Part shown: positions 1 through 6,858 of the stretch, piece after piece | Numbering within the stretch: the first letter of the stretch is position 1 | Layout: each line of letters starts with the position of its first letter | Assembly: GCA_017509155.1 (NCBI GenBank) | Contig: JAFWQE010000221.1 | Span: 1 to 37,689, forward strand | Direction of reading: 5' to 3' | DNA length: 37,689 bases | Source of the DNA: Prevotella sp. | GTDB lineage: Bacteria; Bacteroidota; Bacteroidia; Bacteroidales; Bacteroidaceae | Notes under the pieces: generated by a model | Database searches by the model: none | What the model was told of the DNA's origin: nothing | What the model saw: the letters and a program-made list of their open reading frames with translations, nothing else | Translations under genes and position numbers: made by a program

Positions 1-94
1 AATGGGGAGCTATTGAATAATCCATACAACTCTTTGATAATCATATGTTTTGACCATTTCAGCAGGATTTGCAGCGCTTTTTATTTTGTTTTTC

Positions 95-126
95 TTTGTT
101 GCATTGAATGTTTTTTTATACCTTTG
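95..126 (+). promoter_or_regulatory. Bacteroidetes-type promoter
   Basis: TTTG at 95-98 and TACCTTTG at 119-126 are separated by 20 bp, an exact fit to the Bacteroidetes primary sigma consensus (TTTG, 19-21 bp, TAnnTTTG). Transcription would start near 132 and run through the inverted repeats at 184-318. No conventional gene follows on this strand, so the promoter may serve a short structured RNA or the 14-codon ORF at 343. Confidence 0.6.
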
Positions 127-183
127 CAGCATGAAAGACACGACCTATAAAGGGGATGTTTTTTCACGATGATATAAATTATT

Positions 184-318
184 CAAGTTTCGCATTCGCT
201 CAACTTCTTGGAGTTCAGGAGTTCTCTGCTTGCAGAGAACTCCTGTAACTCCTGTCGCTCGACCTTTGGTCGCTCTGCTTGCAGAGAACTCCTGAACTCC
301 ATCAACTTGCGAAAGTTG
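184..318. repeat. Nested inverted repeats with alternative pairings
   Basis: Arm A (210-229, GGAGTTCAGGAGTTCTCTGC) is a perfect 20-bp reverse complement of arm C (281-300). It also pairs with arm B (232-252) across a 2-nt loop, with one bulged base. B and C share the 14-mer GCAGAGAACTCCTG, so A can pair with either but not both. Outside them, 184-193 can pair with 309-318 (one mismatch), and 303-318 forms its own hairpin CAACTT-GCGA-AAGTTG with a GNRA-type loop. This may be an interspersed palindromic repeat or a structured leader; the sequence alone does not decide. Confidence 0.6.
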
Positions 319-342
319 GATTATTTATTGTAAGGAGGTTTC

Positions 343-387
343 ATGAATTTAGATACCAATGAACTAGGCGTGCTGGCAGATTGCTAA
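343..387 (+). CDS. Possible 14-residue peptide with strong Shine-Dalgarno
   Basis: ATG at 343 follows TAAGGAGGT (331-339) at a good distance and opens a 14-codon frame, MNLDTNELGVLADC, ending at TAA 385-387. Strong Shine-Dalgarno sequences are uncommon in this phylum, so this one is conspicuous, and it lies straight after the inverted repeats and downstream of a good promoter. It could be a leader or regulatory peptide, the start of a decayed gene, or chance. No family is recognised, and only the ribosome-binding site and context support translation. Confidence 0.25.
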   Translation: MNLDTNELGVLADC

Positions 388-497
388 TCTTCAAGCAGTT
401 AATAGGAGAGTACGATGCCTCGTCGTTTGTCATTCAGCGCCCTGAAAACAGCAAGAAAAAGCACGAAAACCGCCGTTCTTTTGCATGAAAACTGCCC

Positions 498-523
498 AAA
501 ACAGCATGAAAAAGCGCTGTTTT
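498..523 (-). terminator. Candidate terminator of the 543-1373 gene
   Basis: On the minus strand AAAACAGC, a 10-nt loop and GCTGTTTT form a perfect 8-bp stem about 20 nt beyond the stop codon at 543. The T-run is only the TTTT inside the stem, so this is a weak intrinsic terminator candidate. Confidence 0.4.
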
Positions 524-542
524 GCTTCGCTCGGTGCGTTTC

Positions 543-1373
543 TCACTCCTCAATTTCGGCCAGTGAGCGCGCAAAATTGGCCATGAAATTGCTGGTGGTC
601 TCAAACGGGTTGTAGCGTAGGTAGCGCACGCTTCGGCCCAGGTTCCTTCTCAACACGCGGCTGTTGTTTTGCACCATGCCGTTGGTTCGCATGCGGAAAT
701 GCCAGTCCTCGGCGGTGTCCTCAGCGTTGTTCTCGAGCGAGCGCCGTGCCAGAGAAGTGGCTCCGGCCTCCTCTTTCTGCATGAAGGGAATCTCGTCGAT
801 GGTGAAGCCGAAGATGCGTATGAGGATGCTGCCCAGGAGGCTTGCCAGTCGCGCGAAGCCCAGCTGATGGAGCCAGTGCTCGAGCTTCACGTAGTCTACG
901 CGGTCGCCTCGCTGACGGAGGAACCTGCCCATCTCTACGATGCCGCGAAGGGAGATGCCGCGGGTGAGCGTCTCGTTGACGTTATGGATGATGATGCGTA
1001 GCAGCTGCTGGGTCTCGATGCTGGTGTCATCGCTGGCGTCGTCCTTCTTGATGATGTTCTTCAGCCGGTGCCTCAGAAACACGTTGGAGGGCTTTGGCTC
1101 TGCCTTCATGATGGCCAGTGTGGTGGCAATGACATCGGGGAGCGGCTTTCCCGCATAGGGTGCCAGTTCGCCTTCCATCTGGGCAAACACCTCGAGTGCG
1201 GGGTCGTTACGATGACTCTCTATGCCGTGGGCGATGTAGATGGCTACGTCTTGTGCCTCAGCTAGTTGCAATACGCGGCTCCACTTGAATTTCGACATGG
1301 GTTCAAGTTCCTGATGGTCGCCGAAGGCTCCGCTCCTCAGCAGGCGGTAGAAATTGCGGTTGGTGATGTCCAT
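543..1373 (-). CDS. Hypothetical protein resembling NTP_transf_5-type nucleotidyltransferase without its core
   Basis: 276 residues, probably cytosolic, with no signal peptide or membrane segment. The N-terminus (FYRLLRSGAFGD, then FKWSRVLQLAEAQDVAIYIAHG at residues 8-50) resembles the helical start of the PF14907 (NTP_transf_5) family. Residues about 135-200 (LRGIVEMGRFLRQRGDRVDY, later LGFARLASLLG and IFGFTIDEIPF) resemble that family's C-terminal helical part. The catalytic segment expected between them, with its G-S and D-x-D motif, is not visible; residues 95-135 are a charged linker instead. It may therefore be a non-catalytic paralogue. The assignment is from remembered sequence patterns and is tentative. 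It is the last gene of the minus-strand group, separated from the antiporter gene by a repeat-filled gap of 108 bp. Confidence 0.6.
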   Translation of the reverse strand: MDITNRNFYRLLRSGAFGDHQELEPMSKFKWSRVLQLAEAQDVAIYIAHGIESHRNDPALEVFAQMEGELAPYAGKPLPDVIATTLAIMKAEPKPSNVFLRHRLKNIIKKDDASDDTSIETQQLLRIIIHNVNETLTRGISLRGIVEMGRFLRQRGDRVDYVKLEHWLHQLGFARLASLLGSILIRIFGFTIDEIPFMQKEEAGATSLARRSLENNAEDTAEDWHFRMRTNGMVQNNSRVLRRNLGRSVRYLRYNPFETTSNFMANFARSLAEIEE

Positions 1374-1375
1374 GG

Positions 1376-1477
1376 GGTGGTGGATGAAGGGTGATGGATG
1401 AAGGATGAAGGTTTGGATGGGGGTGGATGATGGGTGATGGATGAAGGATGATGGATGAAGGATGAAGGTTTGGATGG
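1376..1477. repeat. GATGAAGG simple-repeat cluster with 28-bp direct repeat
   Basis: The gap between the hypothetical gene and the antiporter gene consists of GATGG/GATGAAGG units. A 28-bp segment is exactly duplicated at 1393-1420 and 1450-1477. Related sequence on the other strand (CATCCTTCATC) occurs at 18695-18760 and inside tamB at about 27948-28004. Confidence 0.8.
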
Positions 1478-1481
1478 ACTG

Positions 1482-2762
1482 TTATGAATAGCGCTTGGGG
1501 AGACGGAGAAGGATGGAGAGGAAGGCGCAGATGCCGATGGCCAGGGGATAGTAGAGCCAGGGGATGATCTGCACGGGGTTGATGCTGGCAAGGCCTGCCG
1601 CCATGAGCAGCTGGGCGCCGTAGGGGATGATGCCCTGTACGAGGCACGAGAAGGTGTCGAGAATGCTGGCGCACTTGCGGTTGTCGATGCCGAAACGGTC
1701 GCTTATCTGCTTGGCAATGCCACCCACGGTGATGATGGCCACCGTGTTGTTGGCCGTGCAGATGTTGGTGAGGCTCACCAAGGCCGCCACCGATAGTTCG
1801 GCACCGCGCTTGGTCCTCACGTGGGATGTGAGCAGGCGGATGAGATAGTCGATGCCGCCGTTCATGCGCACCACCTCCAGCAGGCCTCCCGCCATCATGG
1901 TGATGATGATGAGCTCGCCCATCGACTTGATGCCTTCACCCATTGAGCCGAGCCATCCGTAGAAGTCGTAGGCACCGGTCATCATGCCGATGATTCCGGC
2001 CAGAAGGATGCCCACGGTGAGCACCGCCATCACGTTGAGCCCCAGCACCGCCAGGATGAGCACCACCACATAGGGTATCACCTTGATGTATTCCACGCTG
2101 GGGATGTTCGTCGGCGATGCGATGTCGCTCCCCATGACAATGTAGATGATGAGCATGACGATGGCCGCAGGTGCCACGATGAACAGGTTGACGCGGAACT
2201 TGTCGCTCAGCTGGCACCCCTGCGTGCTGGTGGCCGCTATGGTGGTGTCGGAGATGAACGAGAGGTTGTCGCCGAAGAACGCCCCGCCCACGATGATGGC
2301 CGTGACCATGGGTATGGACAGGTCGAGCGAACTGGCAATGCCGGTGGCGATGGGCACCAGTGCGACGATGGTTCCCACGCTTGTGCCGATGCTTAGCGAG
2401 ATGAAGCAGGCGGCCAGGAAGAGCCCTGCCAGAAGCATGTTGCCCGGAAGGATGCTCAGCGTGAGGTTCACGGTGGCGTCGATGCTTCCCATCTGCTTGG
2501 CCGAGTGGGCAAAGGCGCCCGCCATTACGAATATCCAAAGCATGAGAAGCAGGTTGCCAGTGCTGGCACCCCGGCTGAATCCCTCGATGCGCTTCTGAAG
2601 AGGGAAGCCGCCGGAGATGGTGATGCTATAGATGCTGCTCAGAAGAAAGGCCACGGTGATGGGCACTTTGTAAAAGTCACAAGCAATGATGCTTGTGACT
2701 AAATACAATGCGATGAACACCAGAAGTGGCGACAATGCCAACAGGCCTTTCTTGTGAGTCAT
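1482..2762 (-). CDS. NhaC-family Na+/H+ antiporter
   Basis: 426-residue polytopic inner-membrane protein with about ten or more hydrophobic segments. Typical NhaC-family features are seen: the early helix with GASTGNLLLMLWIFVMAGAF, the conserved GTSVGTIVALVPIATGIA segment (about residues 128-147), GGAFFGDNLSFISDTTIAAT (about 160-180) and the late NNTVAIITVGGIAK. The family exchanges Na+ against H+, although some members carry organic acids. The gene starts 6 bp beyond the uxaA stop and is surely cotranscribed with it, so it may support hexuronate use by ion exchange or by substrate/Na+ movement. The exact substrate cannot be told from sequence. The sodium gradient it would use could come from the NQR complex encoded at 30326-36030. 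Confidence 0.8.
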   Translation of the reverse strand: MTHKKGLLALSPLLVFIALYLVTSIIACDFYKVPITVAFLLSSIYSITISGGFPLQKRIEGFSRGASTGNLLLMLWIFVMAGAFAHSAKQMGSIDATVNLTLSILPGNMLLAGLFLAACFISLSIGTSVGTIVALVPIATGIASSLDLSIPMVTAIIVGGAFFGDNLSFISDTTIAATSTQGCQLSDKFRVNLFIVAPAAIVMLIIYIVMGSDIASPTNIPSVEYIKVIPYVVVLILAVLGLNVMAVLTVGILLAGIIGMMTGAYDFYGWLGSMGEGIKSMGELIIITMMAGGLLEVVRMNGGIDYLIRLLTSHVRTKRGAELSVAALVSLTNICTANNTVAIITVGGIAKQISDRFGIDNRKCASILDTFSCLVQGIIPYGAQLLMAAGLASINPVQIIPWLYYPLAIGICAFLSILLRLPKRYS

Positions 2763-2768
2763 TGTGAA

Positions 2769-4265
2769 TCAGAGTGTTACGCCGTTCTTGAAGATGGAGA
2801 TTTCGCGGTAGCCGTTTTCCTCGTTGCGTGCCTTCTCTCCATTTGCTACGGCAATGATCTTCTCAATGAAGTCGGCCAGCACCTCTTTCATGGGTCGGCC
2901 TTCCACCAGTTGTCCGGCATTGAAGTCAATCCAGTTGGGCTTGTTCTTGGCCAGGGTGCTGTTGGTGGAAATCTTCATGGTGGGAATGAAGGTGCCGAAG
3001 GGCGTGCCTCGTCCGGTGGTGAAGAGCACGATCTGGCAGCCCGCCGAGGCCAGTGCCGTTGATGCCACGAGGTCGTTGCCTGGTGCCGAGAGCAGGTTGA
3101 GCCCCTTCACCTTCAGCCGGTCGCCATAGGCCAGCACGCCGCTCACCGGTGCCCGTCCGCACTTCTGGGTGCATCCCAGGGCCTTGTCTTCGAGCGTGGA
3201 GATGCCGCCGGCCTTGTTGCCGGGCGACGGATTCTCGCCTACGGGTTCGCCGTGCGAGAGGAAGTACTCCTTGAAGTCGTTCACGAGCTTCACGGTCTGG
3301 TCGAAGAGCTCGGGCGTCTTGCAACGGTTCATCAGGATGGTTTCGGCGCCGAACATCTCGGGCACTTCCGTGAGGATGCTGGTGCCTCCCTGTGCCACCA
3401 GATAGTCGCTGAACTCGCCTACCAGCGGATTGGCTGTGATGCCGCTGAAGCCATCGCTCCCACCGCACTTCAGGCCCACACGGAGCTCGCTCAGCGGACA
3501 GGTCTGGCGCTTGTCCTGACGGGCAATGGCATAGAGTTCGCGAAGCACGCGCATACCCTCTTCCACCTCGTCGCCTTCTACGCGCTGGGTTACCAGCAGG
3601 CGGATGCGGTCCTTGTCGTAGTCGCCAAGCATGGCCATGAAGTCTTCCGGCTGGTTGTTCTCGCATCCGAGTGACAACACGAGCACGGCACCGGCATTGG
3701 GATGGAGCACGATGTCGCGGAGCACCTTGCGCGTGTTCTCGTGGTCTTCGCTCAGCTGAGAGCAGCCGTAGTTGTGGTGCCAGGCGTGCACGGCGTCAAT
3801 GCCCTCGAGGCCCGTCTCCTTCTCCAGCTGGGAGGCCAGACGCTCGGCAATGCCGTTGACGCATCCCACCGTGGGAACAATCCACACCTCGTTGCGAATG
3901 CCCACCTCGCCGTTCTTGCGCACATAGCCGTTGAACGTCCTGCCTTCGTGCGGGATGGCCAGCTCTTCGTCCACGGGATTGTATTCGTATGTGAGCTTTC
4001 CCGAGAGATTGGTCTTCAGGTTGTTCTCGTTCACCCATTCGCCCATCTTCAGGTCCTGGCGGGCATGACCGATGGGGTAGCCGTATTTGATGATGTCCTT
4101 GCCCTCGGGCGTGTCCACGATGAGCACCTTGTGGCCCACGGGAGTGTCCTGCTGGATGGTGATGGACTTGCCGTCCACTTCGATGCTCTCACCCTTCTTG
4201 AAGGGACGCAGACATACCACCACCGAGTCGGCAGGGTTGATCTTGATGAATGATGATTGTTTCAT
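2769..4265 (-). CDS. uxaA: Altronate dehydratase UxaA
   Basis: 498 residues, full length for UxaA (about 495 in E. coli). It dehydrates D-altronate to 2-keto-3-deoxy-D-gluconate in galacturonate catabolism and is a metal-dependent cytosolic enzyme. The N-terminal SAF-type domain covers about residues 1-95 (GESIEVDGKSITI, HKVLIV, YGYPIGHA). The large C-terminal domain has HHNYGCSQ (H164, C168) and LKCGGSDGFSG (C267), consistent with metal and substrate binding. ATG at 4265 is preceded by GAGGA. The product feeds KdgK, encoded divergently at 5672. The gene lies 106 bp after the LacI-family gene and 6 bp before the antiporter gene. No TAnnTTTG promoter is seen in the 106-bp gap, so it is probably read from the regulator's promoter or from a weaker one. 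The usual partners uxaB and uxaC are not in the window. Confidence 0.93.
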   Translation of the reverse strand: MKQSSFIKINPADSVVVCLRPFKKGESIEVDGKSITIQQDTPVGHKVLIVDTPEGKDIIKYGYPIGHARQDLKMGEWVNENNLKTNLSGKLTYEYNPVDEELAIPHEGRTFNGYVRKNGEVGIRNEVWIVPTVGCVNGIAERLASQLEKETGLEGIDAVHAWHHNYGCSQLSEDHENTRKVLRDIVLHPNAGAVLVLSLGCENNQPEDFMAMLGDYDKDRIRLLVTQRVEGDEVEEGMRVLRELYAIARQDKRQTCPLSELRVGLKCGGSDGFSGITANPLVGEFSDYLVAQGGTSILTEVPEMFGAETILMNRCKTPELFDQTVKLVNDFKEYFLSHGEPVGENPSPGNKAGGISTLEDKALGCTQKCGRAPVSGVLAYGDRLKVKGLNLLSAPGNDLVASTALASAGCQIVLFTTGRGTPFGTFIPTMKISTNSTLAKNKPNWIDFNAGQLVEGRPMKEVLADFIEKIIAVANGEKARNEENGYREISIFKNGVTL

Positions 4266-4371
4266 AGATTGTCCTCTTTTTTAATTGTTTGTTCGTTTAT
4301 AAAAAATCGTTTTGTTCGCTTTGATGGGAAATGGTTGCCACTTCTGTAACTTCTGTAAACTCCTAAAGCTT

Positions 4372-5436
4372 TCAGAGCTGTGTGCGGCGGTAGAAGTCCA
4401 CGTTCTCCTTGGTGAGCAGCTCTATGGGCATGTAGTTCACTGGCTCCACCTCTTTCTTGAGCACGATGGCCTTGAACAGGGTGTCTACGCAGTTGTAGCC
4501 TTGCATGTAGGCGTGCTGGGCGATGAGAAACGAGATGCTGCCCTGGCGGAGGCAGGCCTCGTTCTTGCCCACCATGTCGTAGCCCATGATTTGTATGTCC
4601 TTGCGGTTTGTGCGCAAGAGGAAGTCGCCCACGATGTGGGCCTTCGAGCACATTGTCATGCAGTGGTGCACCTGTGGATGCTCGGCAAAGAACTGCTCCA
4701 GTATGCCGTCGTAGTTGCTCCTGTCTTCTTCCATGGGCAGCTGCAGGTCGGCAATCTTCACGTGGGGATAGTGGGCCTGCATGTAGTTGCGGAATCCCAC
4801 CTCGCGGTTGTCCTGCTGCTTTGATGCCACCTTGCCGTTCTTGGTGAGCTTCATGAGCATGATTTCCTTCTCGTCGTGGGCCAGCAGCATCAGCATCTTT
4901 GCCGCGAAGTATCCGCTCGAGAAAGAGTCCTGGCCGTAGAACGTCAGTGGCTTCAGGTCGGGGATGTAGGAGTCTAATAATATAAAAGGTATATCGCGCG
5001 CATGTAGCTGTTCGGTAAACACCTGCGTGGTTTCAATGTCGCTTGGCACCACGATGGCCCCGTTGGGACTGGCGTCGAGCACCTCCTGGAAAGTGTTGCT
5101 GAAGGTCTCCGCGTCGAAGCGCTTGTAGTAGGCTATCTTCACCTGGATGTTGAAGTCGCGCCTCATCTCGCATGCCTGCATCGCACCCTCTTCTATCTCT
5201 TCCCAGTAAGCCTCGCTCTCGTGCTTGGGCATGATGAGATAAAATGTGTAACGCTTGTTGTAAGCCAATGCACTCGCGTACATGTTTGGCTGGTAATTGA
5301 TTTCCTTGAGAACCTTTTCGACCTTTTCGCGTGCCGATTTCGATACGTTCGGACGGTTGTGAAGAATCCTGTCCACCGTGCCTACCGACACGCCCGACTT
5401 CTCGGCAATGTCTTTGATTCTAACTTTTTGCGCCAT
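4372..5436 (-). CDS. LacI-family transcriptional regulator of the hexuronate/KDG genes
   Basis: 354 residues. The N-terminal LacI helix-turn-helix is clear (VRIKDIAEKSGVSVGTVDRI, residues 5-24), followed by the hinge region NVSKSAREKVEKVLKEINYQ. The rest is a periplasmic-binding-protein-like effector domain (about 60-350). It sits between uxaA and kdgK, so its effector is probably an intermediate such as KDG or a hexuronate; this is inferred from position. Three copies of a T-K-TGCGARCACA site lie in the 235-bp divergent region, two flanking its own promoter and one just past the kdgK promoter, which suggests autoregulation and repression of kdgK-eda. ATG at 5436 gives the standard LacI start. 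Confidence 0.9.
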   Translation of the reverse strand: MAQKVRIKDIAEKSGVSVGTVDRILHNRPNVSKSAREKVEKVLKEINYQPNMYASALAYNKRYTFYLIMPKHESEAYWEEIEEGAMQACEMRRDFNIQVKIAYYKRFDAETFSNTFQEVLDASPNGAIVVPSDIETTQVFTEQLHARDIPFILLDSYIPDLKPLTFYGQDSFSSGYFAAKMLMLLAHDEKEIMLMKLTKNGKVASKQQDNREVGFRNYMQAHYPHVKIADLQLPMEEDRSNYDGILEQFFAEHPQVHHCMTMCSKAHIVGDFLLRTNRKDIQIMGYDMVGKNEACLRQGSISFLIAQHAYMQGYNCVDTLFKAIVLKKEVEPVNYMPIELLTKENVDFYRRTQL

Positions 5437-5474
5437 TGTGCTTTCTGTGTTTTGTTGTTATGAAATCTATATTG

Positions 5475-5486
5475 TTTGCGAACACA
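5475..5486 (+). promoter_or_regulatory. Putative LacI-family operator, site 1
   Basis: TTTGCGAACACA (within TGTTTGCGAACACA, 5473-5486) lies in the 5' leader of the LacI-family gene, downstream of its predicted transcription start. It matches sites 2 and 3 of the same intergenic region. Confidence 0.5.
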
Positions 5487-5503
5487 TTTCTTAATTTTGA
5501 TTG

Positions 5504-5511
5504 CAAAAGTA
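5504..5511 (-). promoter_or_regulatory. Promoter -7 element of the LacI-family gene
   Basis: CAAAAGTA on the plus strand reads TACTTTTG on the minus strand, matching TAnnTTTG. It lies 68 bp upstream of the ATG at 5436. No clear TTTG -33 box is seen; that region overlaps putative operator site 2. Confidence 0.5.
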
Positions 5512-5527
5512 GTAATAAAAGTTGAAT

Positions 5528-5539
5528 TGTGCGAACACA
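5528..5539 (+). promoter_or_regulatory. Putative LacI-family operator, site 2
   Basis: TGTGCGAACACA contains the perfect half-site pair TGTG-CGAA-CACA. It covers the region where the -33 box of the LacI-family gene should be, a position suited to autorepression. Confidence 0.5.
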
Positions 5540-5585
5540 CAACAACTTTTTTTCGAAAAAAGCCATTTATTTCATAAATTATTTG

Positions 5586-5593
5586 TAAATTTG
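5586..5593 (+). promoter_or_regulatory. Promoter -7 element of kdgK
   Basis: TAAATTTG matches TAnnTTTG and lies 78 bp upstream of the kdgK ATG. Transcription would start near 5600, about 12 bp before putative operator site 3. The -33 box is weak (ATTT near 5565). Confidence 0.5.
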
Positions 5594-5611
5594 CACCGGA
5601 AAGAGTACTTT

Positions 5612-5623
5612 TGTGCTCGCAAA
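5612..5623 (-). promoter_or_regulatory. Putative LacI-family operator, site 3
   Basis: On the minus strand this is TTTGCGAGCACA, differing from site 1 by one base. It lies in the early transcribed region of kdgK, where a bound repressor could block transcription. Confidence 0.5.
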
Positions 5624-5671
5624 CAGACAAAAGGAATTAATCTATAACGACAAATTTAAAAAGAAAGAATT

Positions 5672-6694
5672 ATGGCAAAAATCGTAACATTGGGCGAAAT
5701 TATGCTTCGTCTGTCGCCTCAGGGCAACGATCGTTTCATTCAGAGCGAGTCATTCCGCATCATTCCAGGAGGAGGAGAAGCCAACGTGGCTATCTCTGTG
5801 GCCAACTATGGGCATGAGGCCTTTTTTGTTTCCAAGCTCCCCAAGCATGAAATCGGCCAGATTGCCGTGAATGCGCTTCGCCGGTATGGTGTCAACACCC
5901 AGTTCGTGGCTCGTGGTGGCGACCGCGTGGGTCTTTACTATGCTGAGACCGGTGCCTCCATGCGCCCGTCGAAGGTCATCTATGACCGTGCCCACAGCTC
6001 TATCGCCGAGGCTTCTCCTGAGGACTTCGACTTCGATGCCATCATGGAAGGCGCAGCCTGGTTCCACTGGAGCGGCATCACGCCCGCTATCTCCGACAAG
6101 GCAGCTGAGCTCACACGTCTGGCTTGTGAGGCCGCCAAGCGCCACGGGGTTACCGTCAGCGTCGACCTGAACTTCCGCAAGAAGCTCTGGACAAGCGAGA
6201 AGGCCATCTCCGTCATGCGCCCCTTGATGCAGTATGTGGACGTTTGCATTGGCAACGAAGAGGATGCTGAGCTTTGCCTTGGCTTCAAGCCCGACGCCGA
6301 CGTGGAAGGCGGCAAGACCGATGCCAGCGGCTATGAGAAAATCTTCAGGCAGATGAAGGAAGAGTTCGGATTCAAGTATGTGGTGAGCACGCTCCGCGAA
6401 AGCTTCTCCGCCACATTCAACGGATGGAAGGCTCTCATCTTCGACGGCAAGGAGTTCTATCAGTCAAAGCGCTATGAAATCAATCCCATCATCGACCGCG
6501 TGGGTGGCGGCGACTCGTTCTCGGGTGGTCTTATCCACGGACTTCTCACCAAGGAGACGCAGGGCGAAGCGCTGGAGTTTGCCGTTGCCGCATCGGCATT
6601 GAAGCACACCATCAACGGCGACTTCAATTTGGTCAGCGTCGACGAGGTGGAGAGCCTTGCCGGTGGTAATGCCAATGGTCGTGTTCAGCGTTAA
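5672..6694 (+). CDS. kdgK: 2-keto-3-deoxygluconate kinase
   Basis: 340-residue PfkB-family sugar kinase that phosphorylates 2-keto-3-deoxygluconate with ATP to KDPG. The N-terminal signature GGGEANVAISVANYG is at residues 33-47. The C-terminal PfkB signature is DRVGGGDSFSGGLIHG, with the likely catalytic base D281. The KDG assignment rests on the whole sequence (MLRLSPQGNDRF start, VDLNFRKKLW) and on the neighbours uxaA, eda and a LacI-family regulator. The 5' leader has an upstream TAAATTTG element and a putative operator. The stop is 5 bp before the small DUF4177-like gene, and eda follows, so all three are likely one transcript. Confidence 0.92.
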   Translation: MAKIVTLGEIMLRLSPQGNDRFIQSESFRIIPGGGEANVAISVANYGHEAFFVSKLPKHEIGQIAVNALRRYGVNTQFVARGGDRVGLYYAETGASMRPSKVIYDRAHSSIAEASPEDFDFDAIMEGAAWFHWSGITPAISDKAAELTRLACEAAKRHGVTVSVDLNFRKKLWTSEKAISVMRPLMQYVDVCIGNEEDAELCLGFKPDADVEGGKTDASGYEKIFRQMKEEFGFKYVVSTLRESFSATFNGWKALIFDGKEFYQSKRYEINPIIDRVGGGDSFSGGLIHGLLTKETQGEALEFAVAASALKHTINGDFNLVSVDEVESLAGGNANGRVQR

Positions 6695-6699
6695 TCATC

Positions 6700-6837
6700 A
6701 TGAAACAATACGAATATAAGGTAATCACTCCACTTGTCAATGCGGAGAAGAAGCTCAACGAGCTGGGTTTCGAAGGCTGGGAGCTTGTGGCTGCCGACGG
6801 ATGCAGCTTGTATCTGAAGCGTGAAGTGAAAATCTAA
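6700..6837 (+). CDS. DUF4177-like microprotein
   Basis: A 45-residue protein (MKQYEYKVITPLVNAEKKLN ... ELGFEGWELVAADG ... LYLKREVKI). The pattern YEYKV, a helix ending LNELGxEGWELV, and a final strand with LYLKRE is typical of the DUF4177 family, small alpha/beta proteins of unknown function. It begins 5 bp after the kdgK stop and ends 21 bp before eda, so it is cotranscribed with both. Its conservation pattern and tight spacing argue for a real gene despite its length. It could be a regulator or stabiliser of the neighbouring enzymes, but that is only inference from position. Confidence 0.75.
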   Translation: MKQYEYKVITPLVNAEKKLNELGFEGWELVAADGCSLYLKREVKI

Positions 6838-6858
6838 CAAACAGAAGAAGAAAGAAAA

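Larger units (their letters stand above)
1..542. other. Gene-poor left end with promoter, structured repeats and two tiny ORFs
   Basis: No conventional gene is visible here. In order the stretch holds a Bacteroidetes-type promoter (95-126), a 13-codon ORF directly at the predicted transcription start (131-172), a set of nested inverted repeats (184-318), a 14-codon ORF with a strong Shine-Dalgarno (343-387), and a stretch of CATGAAAA/GCACGAAAA-like simple sequence that can be read as a 66-codon ORF (415-615). That ORF runs antisense into the end of the next gene and is probably not real. A candidate terminator for the minus-strand gene lies at 498-523. Confidence 0.6.

Noticed and set aside
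415-615. 66-codon plus-strand ORF preceded by AGGAGA
   Set aside because: It is made of CATGAAAA/GCACGAAAA simple sequence with a basic, low-complexity product, overlaps the end of the minus-strand gene at 543, and matches no family I know.
1303-1674. Minus-strand ORF of 123 codons rich in His, Pro and Ser
   Set aside because: It is a reading of the GATGAAGG repeats plus out-of-frame ends of two real genes.
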